Part shown: positions 7,682 through 15,457 of the stretch, piece by piece
Layout: each line of letters begins with the position of its first letter
How positions within the stretch are numbered: the stretch's first letter is position 1
Position numbers and translations under genes: made by a program
NCBI GenBank assembly: GCA_035946615.1
Contig: DASYZB010000018.1
Span: 1-34,892 of the forward strand
Source of the DNA: Verrucomicrobiia bacterium
Lineage (GTDB): Bacteria > Verrucomicrobiota > Verrucomicrobiia > Limisphaerales > UBA8199
Direction: 5' to 3'
Length of the DNA stretch: 34,892 nucleotides
The notes under the pieces: model-generated
Database searches by the model: none
What the model was told of the DNA's origin: nothing
Seen by the model: the letters and a program-made list of their open reading frames with translations, nothing else

Positions 7682-7937
7682 CCGACTACCGCGTTTTCAT
7701 CGCGGCGGAGGTTGTGGCCGCGTTACGGTCATGTAGCAGGCGTGAGCAGCGTAGCATTACGCGGTTACTCGAAAGCCTGGGTCAGGACCCCTATCGGGCA
7801 GGAGATTACACTCCGAACCGGACCAAATCGGGCGACCTGTTCAGGTGCTGATTACAGGACGCCATGCCATCTGCTTTTGGGCCGACCACGCTGTCAAGGA
7901 GATCAAGGTCGTGGACCTAAAGAGCGCAGGACCTTAA
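7678..7937 (+). pseudogene. RelE/ParE-like toxin gene with one frameshift
   Basis: From ATG 7678 the frame gives MTDYRVFIAAEVVAALRS, then RSITRLLESLGQDPYRAGDY, and then goes out of frame near 7810-7814. The other frame continues with GRPVQVLITGRHAICFWADH and VKEIKVVDLKSAGP to a TAA at 7935-7937. Together they would make an ~86-residue small RelE/ParE-fold protein (helices first, then the strand-rich half ending in KVVDL). One missing base explains the break. The lesion is of the same type as in the upstream partner. Confidence 0.6.
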
Positions 7938-7965
7938 TTGATCTTCGAGCAGAGACGAATCGGAT

Positions 7966-9234
7966 TTGAATCCCAAAACATTCATGCTCATCGCGGGGGA
8001 AACCAGCGGCGACCTGCTGGGGGCGGAGCTCGTGCCAGAGATTGGCGACATCCTGGCGGACATCGGCGCCCTGCCGACGCCGGATTACCAACCGCTGCAT
8101 GCCAGTCTTGCGCCTCGTTTTTTTGGCGCCGGAGGTCCGCTCATGGCGGCTGCGGGGGTGGACCTGGCTTTTGACCTTACTGCCCATTCGGTCATCGGCC
8201 TCTCCGATGTCATCAAGAATTATTTCAAGTTCCGGCGGCTCTTTCAGCGCCTTTACCGGCTGGCTCTTGAACGGGAGCCGGACGCAATTATTTGCATCGA
8301 CTTCTCAGGGTTTAATCGCCGATTCGCTCAGGCAATCAGACGTTTCACACGCGCGCGCCGTGACTGGTTCCACGACTGGAACCCCAAGATCATCCAATAC
8401 GTTTCTCCTCAGGTGTGGGCTTCGCGCGAAGGACGGGTTTATAGCATGGCCCGCGATTACGACCTGGTCCTGAGCATTTTTCCTTTCGAGCCGGCCTGGT
8501 ACGCCCGGCGCGTGCCGCAATTGCCCGTGCGCTTTGTCGGCCACCCGATATTGGACCGTTACAGGCACCCTCCTTGTCCTGGCGGTGACCGGGAGAACTC
8601 CGAACCCGCCGCCGAGCCCCTGGTTTTGCTCCTTCCGGGGAGCCGAGGGTCCGAGCTCGAGCGGCATTTGCCCGTGCTCGTCCAGAGCCTGGCCTTGATG
8701 CGAGCCAGTATTCCCGCCTTGAGGGCGCGCATGGTGCTCCCGAATGAGGCGCTGGTGAAACAAGCCAAGACGTTTGGGCTGCCGGCCAATCTGGAGGTCC
8801 AGGCCGGCGGCCTCCCTGAGGCATTGTGCGAAGCACAAGTTGCCGTCGCTTCGACGGGCACCGTGACCCTGGAGTGCGCCTATTTCGGGGTTCCCACCGT
8901 TGCGCTGTACATTACGTCGTGGACCACCTTTCAGATCGGCAAACGCCTCGTCAATGTGAAGCACCTTGCGATGCCGAACCTGCTCGCCGATACAGAGGTC
9001 TTCCCTGAATTCATTCAGGACGCTGCAACGCCCCAGAATATTGCGCAGGCGGCCTTGGACTTGCTTTTTGACTCCAAGCGTCGTGGGCAGATCAAAAGCA
9101 AGCTCGCTGAGATTATCAAGTCGCTGGGTGAGCCGGGCGCAAGCCGGCGCGCCGCCCGCGAGATTGTGAATCTAATCGAACCCCGACAAACAAAAGCAGC
9201 AGAGCCAACCGGCGGAGCCGCTCAGGCCCGATGA
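7966..9234 (+). CDS. lpxB: Lipid-A-disaccharide synthase
   Basis: A 422-residue family GT19 glycosyltransferase that joins UDP-2,3-diacylglucosamine to lipid X to give lipid A disaccharide phosphate at the inner membrane. Seen: AGETSGDLLGAEL at the N-terminus, FFGAGGPLMAAAGV, the IGLSDVI segment, IICIDFSGFNRRFA, IIQYVSPQVWASREGRV, LSIFPFEPAWY, VGHPILD, the nucleotide-binding LLLPGSRGSELERHLP, and STGTVTLECAYFGVP in the C-terminal half. TTG 7966 is preferred because it keeps the first beta-strand; ATG 7984 would cut it. The gene ends convergently with the Ehr operon, overlapping it by 13 bp. It implies an LPS-bearing outer membrane. Confidence 0.95.
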   Translation: MNPKTFMLIAGETSGDLLGAELVPEIGDILADIGALPTPDYQPLHASLAPRFFGAGGPLMAAAGVDLAFDLTAHSVIGLSDVIKNYFKFRRLFQRLYRLALEREPDAIICIDFSGFNRRFAQAIRRFTRARRDWFHDWNPKIIQYVSPQVWASREGRVYSMARDYDLVLSIFPFEPAWYARRVPQLPVRFVGHPILDRYRHPPCPGGDRENSEPAAEPLVLLLPGSRGSELERHLPVLVQSLALMRASIPALRARMVLPNEALVKQAKTFGLPANLEVQAGGLPEALCEAQVAVASTGTVTLECAYFGVPTVALYITSWTTFQIGKRLVNVKHLAMPNLLADTEVFPEFIQDAATPQNIAQAALDLLFDSKRRGQIKSKLAEIIKSLGEPGASRRAAREIVNLIEPRQTKAAEPTGGAAQAR

Positions 9235-10127
9235 GGGAATTTGCCTATAGCCATCAGGATTCCCTGCAACAGCGCAAAGGGGTTCGGTGGACAGCCGGGG
9301 ATATAAACATCGACTGGAAGCACCTTGTCCACCCCGCCTAAGGTGGCGTAATTCCTGCCGAAAATACCGCCCCCACACCCACAGGCGCCGACCGCCACGA
9401 CCAGGCGCGGCTCGGGTATTGCGTCGTAGGTCTTGCGCAATGCCAATTCCATATTGCGCGAGACGGGTCCGGTGACCAACAGCATGTCCGCATGACGAGG
9501 CGAGGCGACAAAATGGATGCCGAACCGCTCGATGTCATACACCGGGCTGTTCAGGCCGGCTATTTCCACCTCGCATCCGTTGCATGAGCCGGCATCGACT
9601 TCCCGGATGTGCAGCGAGCGTCCCAGCACCTTTTGAATCCGGGCCTGCACCTCGGCGCCAAGCTGTTCGAATGAACTCCGGGCGGGCCTTTGCAAATCCC
9701 AAGGCGAGGAGCTTGCCGGATTGTCATTGGCAGGAGCTTCCGGGAATTGCGATGGATTGCATTGTTCCTGGACCTTTCCTTGAGTGCCATCGGGGTTGAG
9801 TTCGTAGATCACGCTGGTTATCAAAGCACGCCTGCTGAGCGAAGCCAGCTCGCAAATGTTCGTCATGCGAATCGCGCTGTCGGCCTCTGCGCAAAGGCCG
9901 CAGAAAGTGCAATTGCTCAGGTCGAGGTTGACAGTCCGTGCCCCATTCCGCTCGGTGTAGCTCAATGCGCTCGTTGGGCAAGCCGCAACCGCCGGGCGCG
10001 CATCGTGCCAATTGGCAAAATCGATTTCCGGGCGGCCACGGGCCTGGCTGGACAGTTCCGGGGCTGAACGCGGGTAAGCGGTCGTCACGATGCCTGTGGC
10101 CAAACTCTTGCGCAATATCTCAAACAT
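9222..10127 (-). CDS. Ehr small subunit: HycF-like ferredoxin fused to HycG/NuoB-like subunit
   Basis: A 301-residue fusion. Residues 1-100 align with HycF/HyfH ferredoxins (MFEILRKSLATG start, GRPE, ACPTSAL, CTFCGLC). The cysteines for one cluster are kept (C50, C73, C76, C79). The other cluster's are gone: positions 40, 43 and 46 are W, A and A, and position 83 is D. Residues ~165-301 are a NuoB/HycG domain with the proximal [4Fe-4S] ligands (VDAGSCNGCEVEI C182/C185, GACGCGGG, IPGCPP C279). It should pass electrons to or from the large subunit encoded just upstream (3-bp gap). A variable linker rich in P, N and S joins the domains. Confidence 0.88.
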   Translation of the reverse strand: MFEILRKSLATGIVTTAYPRSAPELSSQARGRPEIDFANWHDARPAVAACPTSALSYTERNGARTVNLDLSNCTFCGLCAEADSAIRMTNICELASLSRRALITSVIYELNPDGTQGKVQEQCNPSQFPEAPANDNPASSSPWDLQRPARSSFEQLGAEVQARIQKVLGRSLHIREVDAGSCNGCEVEIAGLNSPVYDIERFGIHFVASPRHADMLLVTGPVSRNMELALRKTYDAIPEPRLVVAVGACGCGGGIFGRNYATLGGVDKVLPVDVYIPGCPPNPFALLQGILMAIGKFPHRA

Positions 10128-10130
10128 AAC

Positions 10131-11726
10131 TCAACGATCGGTGCCCGAATAAGAAAGGTTAAAACTCTTATTTACCACCGGGAAATCCGGAATGATGTTT
10201 CCCAGGATGGCCTCGCTCAGCGCCGGCCAATTCTGCAAGGACGGGTCCTTCACTTTGCAGCGCGCCAGCCGGTTCCCGGGGGCGGTGCGGACCCAATGGA
10301 AAATCTCTCCACGCCAGCCCTCGACAAAGCCCAGTCCCGTCGCGTTGGGAGGCACTTGCAATATTGGGGTCACCAGCGGACCGCCGGGCAATTTATCCAG
10401 CACCTGTTGGATAATCGAAAGGGCCTCACGCACTTCATCGATGCGCACTTGCATTCGCCGCAACACGTCGCCTTGCTGGTAAACCGGAATATTGAATTGT
10501 GCCTGGTCATAGGCCGCATGGGGAAAATCGCGGCGCAAATCGTGAGTGAAACCGGAAGCACGTCCGGCGATGCCGACAACCCCCAGGTCACTCGCGGTTG
10601 CCGGTTTCAAGATGCCTGTCGTTTCCAGGCGGTCCCGTGTGGACGAGGATTCGCGGACCAGCAAGACCAGCGACTCAAATTGCGGCCGCAATGTCCGCAG
10701 CCATTGGCGAATAGCGCCCAGTTGTTCTTCAGCCCAATTAAAGCGAACTCCCCCGAGGCAAGCCATTCCGCGCAAGAGCCGGTTGCCGGTTAATTGCTCG
10801 TTAAGCCTCAGAACACTTTCCTTGAGCCGCATTGCATGGGCATTGGCGACCGCGAAGGCGACATCGGTCGCGATGGCCCCGATGTCCGCAATGTGATTAT
10901 AGACCCGCTCGAGTTCGAGGCAAATGGTGCGCAAGGCCCTGGCGCGAGGCGGCGGCTCAACGCCGGCAACACGCTCGATGGCATGGCAAAAGGCTGTCGC
11001 ATGGGCAAAGCTCGAATCGCCCGAAATGCTTTCAGCCAGGCGCACGCCGTGGGCTATTGACATTTGCTCGAACAACTTCTCTGTTCCTTTGTGGGTATAG
11101 AAAAGCCGGATTTGCAGGTAAAGGACCGGCTCGCCCGCAACGCTGAACAGGAAATGGCCGGGTTCAATAATCCCCGCGTGGACAGGGCCGACAGGAACCT
11201 GAAAAACCCCTTCGCCCTCGACTTGCCGGAATTTATGACGCTCGCCAGTGAACGGAGGCAGTGTTGTCCAGAGGTCGAAGTCCTTGCGCAACGGGAAGAC
11301 CTCGGGCCAATCATCGTGCAGGGCGCAACGCCGGGGGTTGGGGTGTCCTTCGAGTTTGAGGCCAAACAGGTCCTGGATTTCGCGCTCCTGCCAATTAACG
11401 GCGGGCAATGCATTGGCCAAAGAAGTAAACTGGCCGTGGCCAGGAGCAACCGGCACGCGCAGGATCAGAAAGCCATGGGCTGCATCCAGGGCAAAGACGT
11501 AGTATATGTGAAAGGAACCTGTCTCGGCGCGGGCGTCATCAGCAAACAAACTGACCAGGCGGCCATTCCACTTTTTATAGACCTGCGCGCAAAAGCCGGG
11601 CACCAGCTCGATGTCAGCCTGGAAATAAACCTCATCGGGCCTTGGGGCTTGGACGGCATGAATGCGGGCGCCGAAGCGTTCCTTCAGATCGTTGAGAACG
11701 GGTTGTAAGCCGGGCAGAATAGTCAT
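10131..11726 (-). CDS. Ehr large subunit: HycE/HyfG-like protein lacking all Ni-Fe cysteines
   Basis: A 531-residue protein homologous to HycE/NuoC-NuoD. Residues ~1-165 are the NuoC/30-kDa domain (NWQEREIQDLFGLKLEGHPN). The rest is the NuoD/hydrogenase large-subunit fold (GPVHAGIIEPGHFLF, HGVRLAESI, ICLELERVYNHIADIGAI). In active enzymes this fold holds Ni-Fe with two CxxC motifs. Here the first reads SISGDSSFAHA (Cys to S235 and S238) and the second SFNLSYSGTDR (Cys to S525 and G528). The chain stops at that TDR, where E. coli HycE continues into a tail removed by HycI. It therefore cannot be an [NiFe]-hydrogenase and fits the Ehr class. ATG 11726 overlaps the upstream stop as ATGA; the frame extends further but over the neighbouring gene. 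Confidence 0.9.
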   Translation of the reverse strand: MTILPGLQPVLNDLKERFGARIHAVQAPRPDEVYFQADIELVPGFCAQVYKKWNGRLVSLFADDARAETGSFHIYYVFALDAAHGFLILRVPVAPGHGQFTSLANALPAVNWQEREIQDLFGLKLEGHPNPRRCALHDDWPEVFPLRKDFDLWTTLPPFTGERHKFRQVEGEGVFQVPVGPVHAGIIEPGHFLFSVAGEPVLYLQIRLFYTHKGTEKLFEQMSIAHGVRLAESISGDSSFAHATAFCHAIERVAGVEPPPRARALRTICLELERVYNHIADIGAIATDVAFAVANAHAMRLKESVLRLNEQLTGNRLLRGMACLGGVRFNWAEEQLGAIRQWLRTLRPQFESLVLLVRESSSTRDRLETTGILKPATASDLGVVGIAGRASGFTHDLRRDFPHAAYDQAQFNIPVYQQGDVLRRMQVRIDEVREALSIIQQVLDKLPGGPLVTPILQVPPNATGLGFVEGWRGEIFHWVRTAPGNRLARCKVKDPSLQNWPALSEAILGNIIPDFPVVNKSFNLSYSGTDR

Positions 11727-13195
11727 GGAACACCTCCGATAATCCGGGCGGATTGCTGGACAATGGAGAAGAGCGGTCCAGGCAACCAGACCCCAAACAT
11801 AATGACAACCAGCGCTACCACGAGCATCGCGCCCAACTTCCAGGGACACTCGCTGCGGCGCTCGAGGGGTTCGGCAGCCGAGCCGAGATTCATGTTGGCC
11901 ATGTGCAGCAGGAATCCGACAAAGATCGTCACCACACCGAGAATGAACAGAGCGGCAGCCCAAATGTTCTGGGCCGCCAGGGCGGCGCTTAAGGCGGTGA
12001 ACTCGCTCTGAAAAATACTGAATGGGGGCAGGCCGGTCACCGCAAACGCAGCCAGCAGGAAAAAAGCCCCGGTCCACGGCAGCGTGTGGATGACGCCACG
12101 CACCTTGCGGAAGTAAGGCGAGCCGAACTCCTGCTCGACATTGCCTGCGGAAAAAAAGAGCAGGGGTTTGGTCACCCCATGAAACAGCATGTGCAGCACG
12201 GCGCCCAGCGCGCCGAGTTTTCCGCCAAATCCCAGCGCGGCAACCATGATGCCAGCGTGGTCAATGCTTGAATAAGCCAGCAACCGGCGGAAATTCCTTT
12301 GCACGAGCACAAACGGCGCGGCTAGCAAGATGGAGAAAATCCCAAAACCGATAAGCATCTGGCTGGGGAATTCGTGCCCAAGACATTTTTCGGCCAAAAC
12401 ATCAAAGCGCATAATGCAGTAAATGGCGGAATTGATGAAAGCGGCGCCGAGCAGCGTTGCTGCGGGGACCGGGGCCTCAGCATAGGCATCGGGTTTCCAG
12501 GTATGCATGGGCGCCAGGCCCGCTTTGGTGCCATAACCCAGCACCACCATCACGAAGGCCAATCTCATCGCCGTGGGATTTAACTGCCCGGCAATACCCA
12601 CCAGGACCGACCAGTTCATACCCTGGCGCGCGTGTTCTCCCAATACACCCACAGCCGATGAATAGGTAATCACAGTGCCGAATAAGGCCATCGAAATCCC
12701 CACGCTGCCAATCATGATGTATTTCCAGCCCGCCTCGAAAGAGGTTTTCTGGTTATAAAAGGTCACCAGCAACACGGAAGCCAAGGTGGTGGTCTCGACA
12801 GCGACCCACATGACCCCGAGGTTATCGGCCATCGGCACCAGCAACATGGCGCCCACAAACAGCGGCGTCAGAACGTAATAATGCCGCAATTGTTTGATCG
12901 TGATCCGGCCCTCGAGCAGGTCCCGGCGAAAATAGCCCACGGCGTAAATCCCGCACACCAACGCGACGAAGGCCGTCAAACCAACCACCAATCCACTCAA
13001 CGGATCGGCCTGAAGGAATCCCTCCAGGGCCGTCACCTTCTGCTGTTCCAACAATTCGAAGGCAAGGACTCCCGACAAGATGGCCGCAAGGACGAAAGCT
13101 GCCAGATTCAGCCGCTCCCACCACCGGGGCGATTCCACCACCAGGCATAACACACCCGCCAGCAGCGGGATCGTTAGGAGGAGAATCAGAAGCAT
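11723..13195 (-). CDS. Ehr antiporter-like membrane subunit (HyfF/NuoN-like, second copy)
   Basis: A 490-residue integral membrane protein with ~14 hydrophobic segments, belonging to the Mrp/NuoLMN proton-conducting family. The TM5 glutamate (AVETTTLASVLL, E134) and TM7 lysine (YGTKAGLAPMHTW, K224) are kept. The TM8 position that is lysine in its paralogue (K255) is asparagine here (AAFINSAIY, N255). It is clearly a relative of the gene just upstream (same length, same motifs: LAYSSIDHAG, KPLLFFSAGN). A strong GAGGAGG ribosome site (13201-13207) sits 5 nt before the ATG, suggesting independent translation after a 121-bp gap. Confidence 0.87.
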   Translation of the reverse strand: MLLILLLTIPLLAGVLCLVVESPRWWERLNLAAFVLAAILSGVLAFELLEQQKVTALEGFLQADPLSGLVVGLTAFVALVCGIYAVGYFRRDLLEGRITIKQLRHYYVLTPLFVGAMLLVPMADNLGVMWVAVETTTLASVLLVTFYNQKTSFEAGWKYIMIGSVGISMALFGTVITYSSAVGVLGEHARQGMNWSVLVGIAGQLNPTAMRLAFVMVVLGYGTKAGLAPMHTWKPDAYAEAPVPAATLLGAAFINSAIYCIMRFDVLAEKCLGHEFPSQMLIGFGIFSILLAAPFVLVQRNFRRLLAYSSIDHAGIMVAALGFGGKLGALGAVLHMLFHGVTKPLLFFSAGNVEQEFGSPYFRKVRGVIHTLPWTGAFFLLAAFAVTGLPPFSIFQSEFTALSAALAAQNIWAAALFILGVVTIFVGFLLHMANMNLGSAAEPLERRSECPWKLGAMLVVALVVIMFGVWLPGPLFSIVQQSARIIGGVP

Positions 13196-13316
13196 CTGGT
13201 CCTCCTCGATAAATGATGCGGAGCCTGTTTTGAAAATGCAGGAGACGGCGTGAGGAGGCTCTGATCAACACGTAAATCAGTTGAGGTTGGCCTATGGACA
13301 TTTCCAAAACACGTTC

Positions 13317-14792
13317 TCATTTAATCCCTCCGATGATTCCGGCTGCGCGGCGGATGACCTCCAGCAGTGGCGCAGGGAGCCAGAGGCTGAAGACGACCAA
13401 GGTGGCCAGCAACAGACCCATGGCAGGCACACCGGCCAGCGGCGCTAACTGACTGACATGAGCAATTCTGGGCGCACCCAGAACGACACGCGTCAATTGA
13501 AAAAGAATTCCGCAAAACGAGGCCAGTATCGCCAGAAGCACCAGAACGCTCACCGCCGTCTGACCCGCCACAAAGCCTCCATTCAACACCGTCATCTCGC
13601 TGAAGAATAAACCGAACGGCGGCAAGCCCATGGCAGCAAAGCCGGCGAGGCCCATGCAAAGGACGGTGACAGGCAGGAGCCTGGTCAGCCCGCCGCCAAT
13701 CAGGCGGATTTGCAGGGTGTGGCAGGCCTGGTGGATGTTGCCGGCAGCAAAGAACAGAACGGGCTTAGTCAGGGCGTGGTAACCCATGTGCAGCAGTGCA
13801 CCAAAGATGGTCAGGGGTGAATTCAGGCCAATGCCGGCGCAGATTAAACCGACGTGTTCGAGGCTCGAGTAAGCCAGCAGACGTTTGAGGTTGGTCTGCA
13901 CCAGGATAAAAGGCGCCGCCAGGCACATCGAGCCCAGGCCAAACACCAACAACAACGTGCGGCTGAATGGGGATTGGAGGCAGGCAGTGGTCAGGATATG
14001 AAAACGCAGGAGGGCATACAGGGCAACCTTGAGCGAAACGCCTGAGAGCATGGCGCTGGTGGGCGAGGGGGCCTCGCTATGTGCATCGGGCAGCCAGGTG
14101 TGCATGGGGGCCAAACCGGCTTTGGCGCCGTAGCCGATGAGCACGAAAACAAACGCCAGCTTGATCATGCGCGGATTGAGTTGGCCGGCCACGGACATCA
14201 GGTGCGCCCAATTGAAGCTGGGCAACGACTCAGACTCTTGATCGATAGCGGCAGCGTAGGTGAAGACGGTTCCCATCAGGGCCAGGGCTAGCCCCAGGCT
14301 GCCCAGCATGACGTATTTCCAAGCCGCTTCCAGAGAGGTCTTGCGGTTATACAGCGCTACCAGCAGCACCGAAGAAAGGGCCGTGGCCTCCAACGCAAAC
14401 CACATCACCCCGAGGTTGTTTACCAAAACCACCAGAAACATTCCTGCCGCAAATAACGGGGTTAATACGAAGAATTCCTTCACCTGCGCGCCGGACACGA
14501 CGCCCGAGGCAAGATCGGCCCTGAAATAGCGGCCCGCATACAGCGCCGTTGCGAGAGAAACGACTGAGATCATCAACACCATCCAGGCGCTCAAGGCATC
14601 GGCCCGGAAAAATTCCTGGCATTCGGTGACTACCTGGCGCGCCAGGACCTCCCGCAGCAACAGGAACCCGAAAGCGACCGTACCAGCAAAGGCCCCGATG
14701 TCGATCCACTCCATGAGCCGCCTCGAGGAGGTCAGGAGGCAAAGCAGGACCGCTGCTGCCGGAAACGCCAGGATGGGGATTAAAAGCATCAT
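13317..14792 (-). CDS. Ehr antiporter-like membrane subunit (HyfF/NuoN-like, first copy)
   Basis: A 491-residue polytopic membrane protein of the NuoL/M/N-MrpD family, resembling hydrogenase-4 component F. The ion-path residues seen in pumping members are present: E135 (FALEATALSS), K224 (YGAKAGLAPMHTWLPDAH) and K255 (SGVSLKVALY), with the later ALTKPVLFFAAGN helix. It should form one of three ion-translocating modules in the complex. The start overlaps the upstream hyfE-like stop by 4 bp. A 121-bp gap with no recognised gene separates it from the next antiporter gene. Confidence 0.88.
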   Translation of the reverse strand: MMLLIPILAFPAAAVLLCLLTSSRRLMEWIDIGAFAGTVAFGFLLLREVLARQVVTECQEFFRADALSAWMVLMISVVSLATALYAGRYFRADLASGVVSGAQVKEFFVLTPLFAAGMFLVVLVNNLGVMWFALEATALSSVLLVALYNRKTSLEAAWKYVMLGSLGLALALMGTVFTYAAAIDQESESLPSFNWAHLMSVAGQLNPRMIKLAFVFVLIGYGAKAGLAPMHTWLPDAHSEAPSPTSAMLSGVSLKVALYALLRFHILTTACLQSPFSRTLLLVFGLGSMCLAAPFILVQTNLKRLLAYSSLEHVGLICAGIGLNSPLTIFGALLHMGYHALTKPVLFFAAGNIHQACHTLQIRLIGGGLTRLLPVTVLCMGLAGFAAMGLPPFGLFFSEMTVLNGGFVAGQTAVSVLVLLAILASFCGILFQLTRVVLGAPRIAHVSQLAPLAGVPAMGLLLATLVVFSLWLPAPLLEVIRRAAGIIGGIK

Positions 14793-15457
14793 CCGCGCAA
14801 TTGGCTCAGCTTGCTGACGTCCATCGAGGCGAAGGTCTCACGAATCCGATAGACGAGAATCCCCAGGACCATCACCGCTACCATCACGTCAAAAAAGATG
14901 CCCAACTCGACCACCAACGGCATGCCGTAGGTGCTCAAGGCTATTGCCGCCAGCATCACGCCATTTTCAACCGTCAATAGCGCCAGGACCTGAGTAATGG
15001 CCTTGCGGCGGTTAAACATGAGGAAAAACCCGGTCAGCAAGAGCGTGATGGCGATAGCCAGCGTATTGTTGCCCAACCGCTCCAGAGAGGTGAACGGGCG
15101 CGCGACGATGTAACCCAATAACGTGAAGGCGCCGCACAATAGCATCGAAGCGGTGTAGTTGAGCAGGGGCTCAATTTCCTGGTGAATCTGGATGCGCCGG
15201 ACCAGGCGGTTGAGCAGCCAGGGCAGGAAGAACACTTTGCCGCCCAGCGTGAGCCCGGCTACCCAGTACACGTGGGTTGCGTGATGGAAAAAGGCAACTA
15301 GGGCAGCAATGGCCGTCAGCAACAGTGATTGCAGGGCAAACAGCCGAATATTTGTCAGCAGCATGCGTTGCACCACCATCAGCAACTGGATGACCAGCAT
15401 GCCCGCTGCCAGCAACGTGATCCATTGGGAGGCTAAATCGGGTGGAGTCGAGTTCAT
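14789..15457 (-). CDS. Ehr membrane subunit HyfE/NuoK-like
   Basis: A 222-residue protein with about seven hydrophobic helices, matching hydrogenase-4 component E. Its C-terminal half has the NuoK/MrpC-like pattern (FFLMFNRRKAITQVLALLTVENGVMLAAIAL), which includes the membrane glutamate (VEN) characteristic of this fold, then LVVELGIFFDVMVAVMVLG. In complex I relatives this subunit forms part of the ion path next to the antiporter modules. The gene is packed between the hyfC-like gene (1-bp overlap) and the first hyfF-like gene (4-bp overlap), so it is translationally coupled on both sides. Confidence 0.87.
   Translation of the reverse strand: MNSTPPDLASQWITLLAAGMLVIQLLMVVQRMLLTNIRLFALQSLLLTAIAALVAFFHHATHVYWVAGLTLGGKVFFLPWLLNRLVRRIQIHQEIEPLLNYTASMLLCGAFTLLGYIVARPFTSLERLGNNTLAIAITLLLTGFFLMFNRRKAITQVLALLTVENGVMLAAIALSTYGMPLVVELGIFFDVMVAVMVLGILVYRIRETFASMDVSKLSQLRG

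Noticed and set aside
9724-11708. Long plus-strand frames across the Ehr genes
   Set aside because: They mirror strongly conserved subunits on the minus strand and show no family features.
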